Origin: Anaerolineae bacterium
GTDB taxonomy: Bacteria > Chloroflexota > Anaerolineae > Anaerolineales > E44-bin32
DNA: 35,884 bases
Direction: 5' to 3'
NCBI GenBank assembly: GCA_011174845.1
Contig: DUEW01000143.1
Location: 1 to 35,884, forward strand
This document shows positions 31,927 to 35,884 of the stretch, one piece after another; the first letter of the stretch is position 1, and every line of letters begins with the position of its first letter. The notes beneath the pieces were generated by a model. That model had not been told where the DNA came from, made no database searches, and saw only the letters and a list, made by a program, of their open reading frames with translations. Both the position numbers and the translations under genes were made by a program.

Positions 31927-34509
31927 ATGAGCAGGAAGATAACCCCCATACGTAAACAATACTTGGAGATCAAGCGTCGCTATCCGGACGCAATTCTCTT
32001 CTTCAGGCTCGGTGATTTCTACGAGACCTTCGACGAAGATGCAGAAATCACGTCCCGCGAGTTAGACATTGTCCTCACCTCACGCAATGTGGCCAAGGGT
32101 GATCGGGTGCCCATGGCAGGCATTCCACATCACGCAATCGATAACTACTTAGCCAGATTAATCGAGAAAGGCTATCACGTAGCAATTTGCGAGCAGGTGG
32201 GGGACGGACCTGTGAATGGCCTATTTCCCCGCGAGGTGGTACGAGTGGTCACACCCGGGACAGTGGTTGAGCCAGACATGCTTCCGAGCGATAGCAATAA
32301 CTTTCTCGCAGCAGTGGTTGCTGATGACGAATCCGTGGGGATAGCCTATGTCGATATTACGACGGGTGAATTCGCAACCACACAGATCAGGGCGTCATTT
32401 CCTCAGAGCGCTATTCGGCACGAATTGACACGCCTTCAACCAGCCGAGGTGATCGTGCCGGAATCGCTGTCGCTTGAGAACGAATGGGATGGACACCTCA
32501 CTCCAATATCGGATTGGAAATTTGAAGTAGATCGAGCAGTTGAGACGTTAAAAGATCATTTTGGAACGGCTACGCTTGACGGTTTCGGCTTAGCAGATCA
32601 CTCTCTTGCTTCACGTGCAGCGGGTGCGATCGTCGATTATCTGAAACAAACCCAACAAGCTGCGCTTCAATTGCTTACAGGTCTTTCGACCTACTCGCTG
32701 GATGAATTTATGGTATTGGACGCGGCAACGCGCAGGAATCTTGAATTAACTGAGACTCTACGAACGGGAGAGGTTCGCGGTTCGTTGTTGGGCGTTCTCG
32801 ACTCGTCAGTGTCACCGATGGGTAAGCGCATGCTTCGCCAATGGATAGGGAAACCATTATTGGATCTAGAACGCATTCGTTGTCGACAAGACCAAATCGA
32901 AGCGCTATTTTCGGAAGGTCTTTTGAGGGCTGAATTGCGAAAGGCCTTGGGCGCTCTCGGTGATTTAGAGCGACTGACGAACCGTGTCGCAGCGGGCGTT
33001 GCGGGACCGCGCGACTTGGTTGGGTTGAGAAAAGTTATCCAAAACCTTCCTCCGATCATTGATTTACTGGAAGGTTACGAGGATGGAGCATTAGGTTCGA
33101 TCATCTCAAGCCTCGATCCATGTGTTGAAGTGCGTGAGTTACTGGAGCAAGCATTGTCCGACGAACCCCCTGCTACTCTAACCCACATCGGCGTAATCCG
33201 AGAGGGATATTCTCAGGAATTAGATGGGGTTCTCGCGTCCTCGCGCGATGCGCGTGATTGGATCGCTCGATTGGAATCAGTGGAACGGGAAAGAACTGGA
33301 ATCAAAAACCTCAAGGTTGGATATAACAAGGTTTTTGGATACTACATCGAAGTTACGAGGGCCAATACTGAACGTGTTCCTGATGAGTACATCCGCAAAC
33401 AAACATTGGTCAATGCTGAGCGTTATATCACACCAGAAATGAAAGAGTATGAGTCTCTTGTCCTCAATGCGGAGGATCGTCTCCGCGAGATCGAAAACCG
33501 GTTGTTCAAGGAACTTTGCCAGCGGATAGCAGAACAGGCTCCGCACCTTCTCGACACAGCCCGGGCATTGGCAAGGTTAGACGTCGTAGGATGCTTGGCG
33601 GAGACCGCTGCTAATAAGGGTTATGTGAGGCCAGAAGTTATTGAGGAGGATATCATCGAAATCCGTGACGGTCGTCACCCCGTCGTTGAAGAATTCCTGC
33701 CAGGTTCACGCTTCGTCCCCAATGACACAGTATATGAAGAAGATGAGCGGATACGAATCATCACCGGTCCTAATATGAGCGGAAAATCAACATACCTTCG
33801 ACAAGTAGCTTTGATCGCTTTGATGACTCAGATGGGAAGCTACATCCCTGCTCGCTCTGCTCGCATGGGGCTCGTGGATCGAATTTTTACCCGTATTGGC
33901 GCGCAGGACGAAATTCACGCTGGCCAATCCACTTTCATGGTCGAGATGGTCGAAACAGCGAATATCCTACACCATGCTTCGATCCGCAGCTTGTTGATCC
34001 TGGATGAGATTGGACGTGGCACAAGCACTTACGATGGTGTGTCGATCGCATGGGCGGTGGTGGAATACATCCACAACCATCCTCGGCTTCGTGCTCGAAC
34101 GTTATTTGCAACTCATTATCACGAACTAACGCATCTCTCGAACGTTCTACCGGGTGTTCGTAACTACAACGTCGCTGTGTCTGAAGAAGGCGGAGATGTG
34201 GTTTTTCTTCACAAGATCGTTCCCGGTGGAGCGGATAAGTCCTATGGGATTCATGTCGCTGAGTTGGCTGGCCTTCCACGACCCGTAATTAACCGAGCTC
34301 AGGAAATCCTGGCATTGTTTGAGGCAGAGTCTCGTGACGTACGGGGTGGGGAGCAGATTCCCGCCCGTCAGATGGCGCTCTTCCCTGAAACCAACCCGCT
34401 CTTAGAGGAATTACAAAAGATCGATGTCACCTCGTTGACCCCTCTCGAGGCGTTGAATCGACTCTACGAATGGCAACAGCGTTTTCTTGAGTCGGATGAG
34501 GAGATATAG
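31927..34509 (+). CDS. mutS: DNA mismatch repair protein MutS
   Basis: MutS recognises mismatches and loops and starts repair. The 860-residue protein is complete. The mismatch-wedge motif FYE is at residues 31-33 (LGDFYETF). The connector, lever and clamp regions are present. Walker A GPNMSGKST lies near 613, and LLILDEIGRGTSTYDG (Walker B and the dimer-contact region) near 690-705. ATHYHELTHL follows, and the C-terminal helix-turn-helix has PVINRAQEILALFE. The ATG at 31927 is preferred over GTG 31924. It is divergent from the ROK operon across about 60 bases. mutL is not in the window. Confidence 0.98.
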   Translation: MSRKITPIRKQYLEIKRRYPDAILFFRLGDFYETFDEDAEITSRELDIVLTSRNVAKGDRVPMAGIPHHAIDNYLARLIEKGYHVAICEQVGDGPVNGLFPREVVRVVTPGTVVEPDMLPSDSNNFLAAVVADDESVGIAYVDITTGEFATTQIRASFPQSAIRHELTRLQPAEVIVPESLSLENEWDGHLTPISDWKFEVDRAVETLKDHFGTATLDGFGLADHSLASRAAGAIVDYLKQTQQAALQLLTGLSTYSLDEFMVLDAATRRNLELTETLRTGEVRGSLLGVLDSSVSPMGKRMLRQWIGKPLLDLERIRCRQDQIEALFSEGLLRAELRKALGALGDLERLTNRVAAGVAGPRDLVGLRKVIQNLPPIIDLLEGYEDGALGSIISSLDPCVEVRELLEQALSDEPPATLTHIGVIREGYSQELDGVLASSRDARDWIARLESVERERTGIKNLKVGYNKVFGYYIEVTRANTERVPDEYIRKQTLVNAERYITPEMKEYESLVLNAEDRLREIENRLFKELCQRIAEQAPHLLDTARALARLDVVGCLAETAANKGYVRPEVIEEDIIEIRDGRHPVVEEFLPGSRFVPNDTVYEEDERIRIITGPNMSGKSTYLRQVALIALMTQMGSYIPARSARMGLVDRIFTRIGAQDEIHAGQSTFMVEMVETANILHHASIRSLLILDEIGRGTSTYDGVSIAWAVVEYIHNHPRLRARTLFATHYHELTHLSNVLPGVRNYNVAVSEEGGDVVFLHKIVPGGADKSYGIHVAELAGLPRPVINRAQEILALFEAESRDVRGGEQIPARQMALFPETNPLLEELQKIDVTSLTPLEALNRLYEWQQRFLESDEEI

Positions 34510-34620
34510 AAAAACGACGCGTATTGGACGGTGAGTTTTCAATCTACCGTTTGCTATCTCCTTCTTGGATACCCAAAATTGGTGATTTGATCCTTTCCTT
34601 TGACCGATCGTATGTATGGA
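34510..34620. other. convergent spacer between mutS and the amidohydrolase-CYTH gene
   Basis: Nothing identifiable is present in these 111 bases. No clear terminator hairpin was found for either gene. Confidence 0.4.
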
Positions 34621-35883
34621 TCAATCGGATGTTTTTGAAACCAAATCAGGGTATTCCTGTGGCACTGCCTCGGTCTCTTCAACTCCAAGTTCACGTAAGA
34701 GTTCGGAGATCTTCTCTGCCTTGAGTTCGGCGTCGCGTCGCGACCATGTGCGGCTTTTTATTTCAAGGAAGCAACCTTCCAATGCCGGCTTTAGCACCCT
34801 GTCGATGTTCACGAAGAGTTCTACTCCCTGGTAACGCAACAGCCACCGTATTCTATCCTTATTGATTTCGATCTCGTCGGTGGGATTGAAATATTCGTGG
34901 TAAAAGCGTGAACTATGCTGGGCGGGTGCGATGAAGCGTGACCTAGAGAGAAGAACTGAATCGGGATACTCATGCTCTGCTGCCGGTCCGGTTAATGTAA
35001 GTCGGTACCTGACGTTGAAGATGTTGCCATCGTCGTCGATGAAATCGTCTTCTCGATAACGCAATCGCCCATCACGGGGGTTGTCAAAGGAAAAATAGCT
35101 ATCGTATTCAAGATAATGTGCAGTACGCACGACCTCAAATTCCCCGGAGTTTAATTTCTCAAGAACCGGATCTGGTTCAGGAAGCCGAACTTTGACCTGG
35201 ACTTCGTAGCTCTCTTCCTGCCTGGCACCACCGATCGCTATGAGTTTAGAAAGCACGGACCCTTCTCGTTCGATAAGAAAGGTATCGATCCGTTGCGCAT
35301 ACTCCGCAGCAGCCTCAAGTAGACTCTCCTCATTCAATGTGAGGAGTTCCCGATCTCGCATTAACCATTTTCCGTTGACCATCACATCGGTCACATCGGT
35401 GGATTTCGTCGCATAGACCAAACGTGAGTAAATCGCCTCGGGGTCACGAGCGAAGTGGGGGTAGTTATGAGTGGTTTCCATGTCCACCAAAACCAGATCG
35501 GCTCGTTTCCCGGGCTTGAGTGATCCGGTCAATTCACCGAGGTGCAGTGCTTTCGCGCCCATCGAGGTAGCCATTTCGAACACTTGCCGCGCCGGTAAAG
35601 CCGTTGGATCTTTTGTAATAGCCTTGGCGATGAACGTCGCCAATCTCATTTCCTCGAAGAGATCAAGATCATTGTTGGAGGCCGGACCATCGGTAGCTAA
35701 ACCCACGTTCAGACCGGTTTCGAGCATTTCGGTTATGGGGGCGAAACCGGATGCAAGTTTAAGGTTGCTGGATGGATTATGAGCCACGCCGGTACCGGCA
35801 TGCTCTAGGGTATGGATTTCGCCTTCATCAACATGAACGCAATGCGCAGCAATGACTTTCGCTTCAAGCAGGCCCAACTTCTT
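34621..35883 (-). CDS. MTA/SAH deaminase-type amidohydrolase fused to a CYTH domain (5' end outside window)
   Basis: The gene runs off the right edge and encodes the C-terminal 420 residues. The first part (to about residue 215) is an amidohydrolase of the methylthioadenosine/S-adenosylhomocysteine deaminase type. It has AKVIAAHCVHVDEGEI, VAHNPSSNLKLASGFAPI and LATDGPASNNDLDLFEEMRL, retaining the metal and catalytic His and Asp. From about residue 224 a CYTH domain (the class IV adenylate cyclase / thiamine-triphosphatase fold) follows in the same frame: EVQVKV (an ExQxK variant of ExExK), RYRE, RYRLTLTG, FVNIDRV and GCFLEIKSRTW. The frame is continuous with no stop. No family with this exact domain order comes to mind. 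A link to nucleotide or triphosphate chemistry is inferred. Confidence 0.85.
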   Translation of the reverse strand, partial: KKLGLLEAKVIAAHCVHVDEGEIHTLEHAGTGVAHNPSSNLKLASGFAPITEMLETGLNVGLATDGPASNNDLDLFEEMRLATFIAKAITKDPTALPARQVFEMATSMGAKALHLGELTGSLKPGKRADLVLVDMETTHNYPHFARDPEAIYSRLVYATKSTDVTDVMVNGKWLMRDRELLTLNEESLLEAAAEYAQRIDTFLIEREGSVLSKLIAIGGARQEESYEVQVKVRLPEPDPVLEKLNSGEFEVVRTAHYLEYDSYFSFDNPRDGRLRYREDDFIDDDGNIFNVRYRLTLTGPAAEHEYPDSVLLSRSRFIAPAQHSSRFYHEYFNPTDEIEINKDRIRWLLRYQGVELFVNIDRVLKPALEGCFLEIKSRTWSRRDAELKAEKISELLRELGVEETEAVPQEYPDLVSKTSD

Positions 35884-35884
35884 C

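Overview
The window looks like a chromosomal piece of an uncultured Chloroflexota bacterium, probably Anaerolineae-like. This is an inference from the ECF sigma factor/DUF5667 gene pair, the gene content (Hdr/ETF electron-transfer genes, a ROK kinase of the GHLE type) and dense GTCATTCTGAG / CTCAGGATGAC interspersed repeats. No rRNA or other decisive taxonomic marker is present. Most genes are ordinary chromosomal genes. There is no CRISPR array, phage or intact insertion sequence.

Layout. (1) Bases 1-5730, plus strand: a redox operon encoding the end of a long HdrA-MvhD flavoprotein, an HdrC-HdrB (HdrD-like) fusion, and ETF alpha and beta. (2) 5730-8810: one small unknown gene, then argF followed by pyk on the minus strand. 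(3) 8810-13150: a poorly characterised stretch with two small unknown genes, an ECF sigma factor with a membrane-anchored DUF5667 partner carrying a Gly-rich repeat tail, a functional-looking tRNA-Gly(CCC) with a consensus promoter, and a decayed copy of that tRNA 2.6 kb away. (4) 13140-16510, minus strand: an ornithine cyclodeaminase-family gene, a DAO-family FAD oxidoreductase and cinA in one operon. (5) 16510-17525: a repeat-rich spacer ending in a structured proC leader, then proC. (6) 18384-24260, minus strand: a branched-chain amino-acid-type ABC transporter (livK, an unknown gene, livH, livM, livG, livF) whose leader resembles the proC leader. (7) 24475-27620: a stand-alone cyclic-nucleotide-binding protein, a repeat cluster, yraN and miaA. 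(8) 27619-31866, minus strand: a tightly overlapping ROK kinase / family-5 solute-binding lipoprotein / DppB / DppC operon. (9) mutS, divergent from it. (10) At the right edge, a truncated MTA/SAH-deaminase-type amidohydrolase fused in frame to a CYTH domain.

How the genes fit together. The left operon could connect an electron-transferring flavoprotein to an Hdr-type iron-sulfur disulfide-reductase-like module, a set-up expected for flavin-based electron bifurcation or confurcation. The middle of the window has an ornithine/proline/amino-acid theme (argF, OCD-like, DAO-like, proC, liv transporter). The most novel signals are a pair of homologous leader RNAs in front of proC and livK, whose proposed antiterminator pairing shows one compensatory base change, and the amidohydrolase-CYTH fusion. 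Also notable are the decayed tRNA-Gly copy that brackets the ECF/DUF5667 locus and the transporter operon that pairs a sugar-kinase-type protein with peptide-type permeases but no ATPase.
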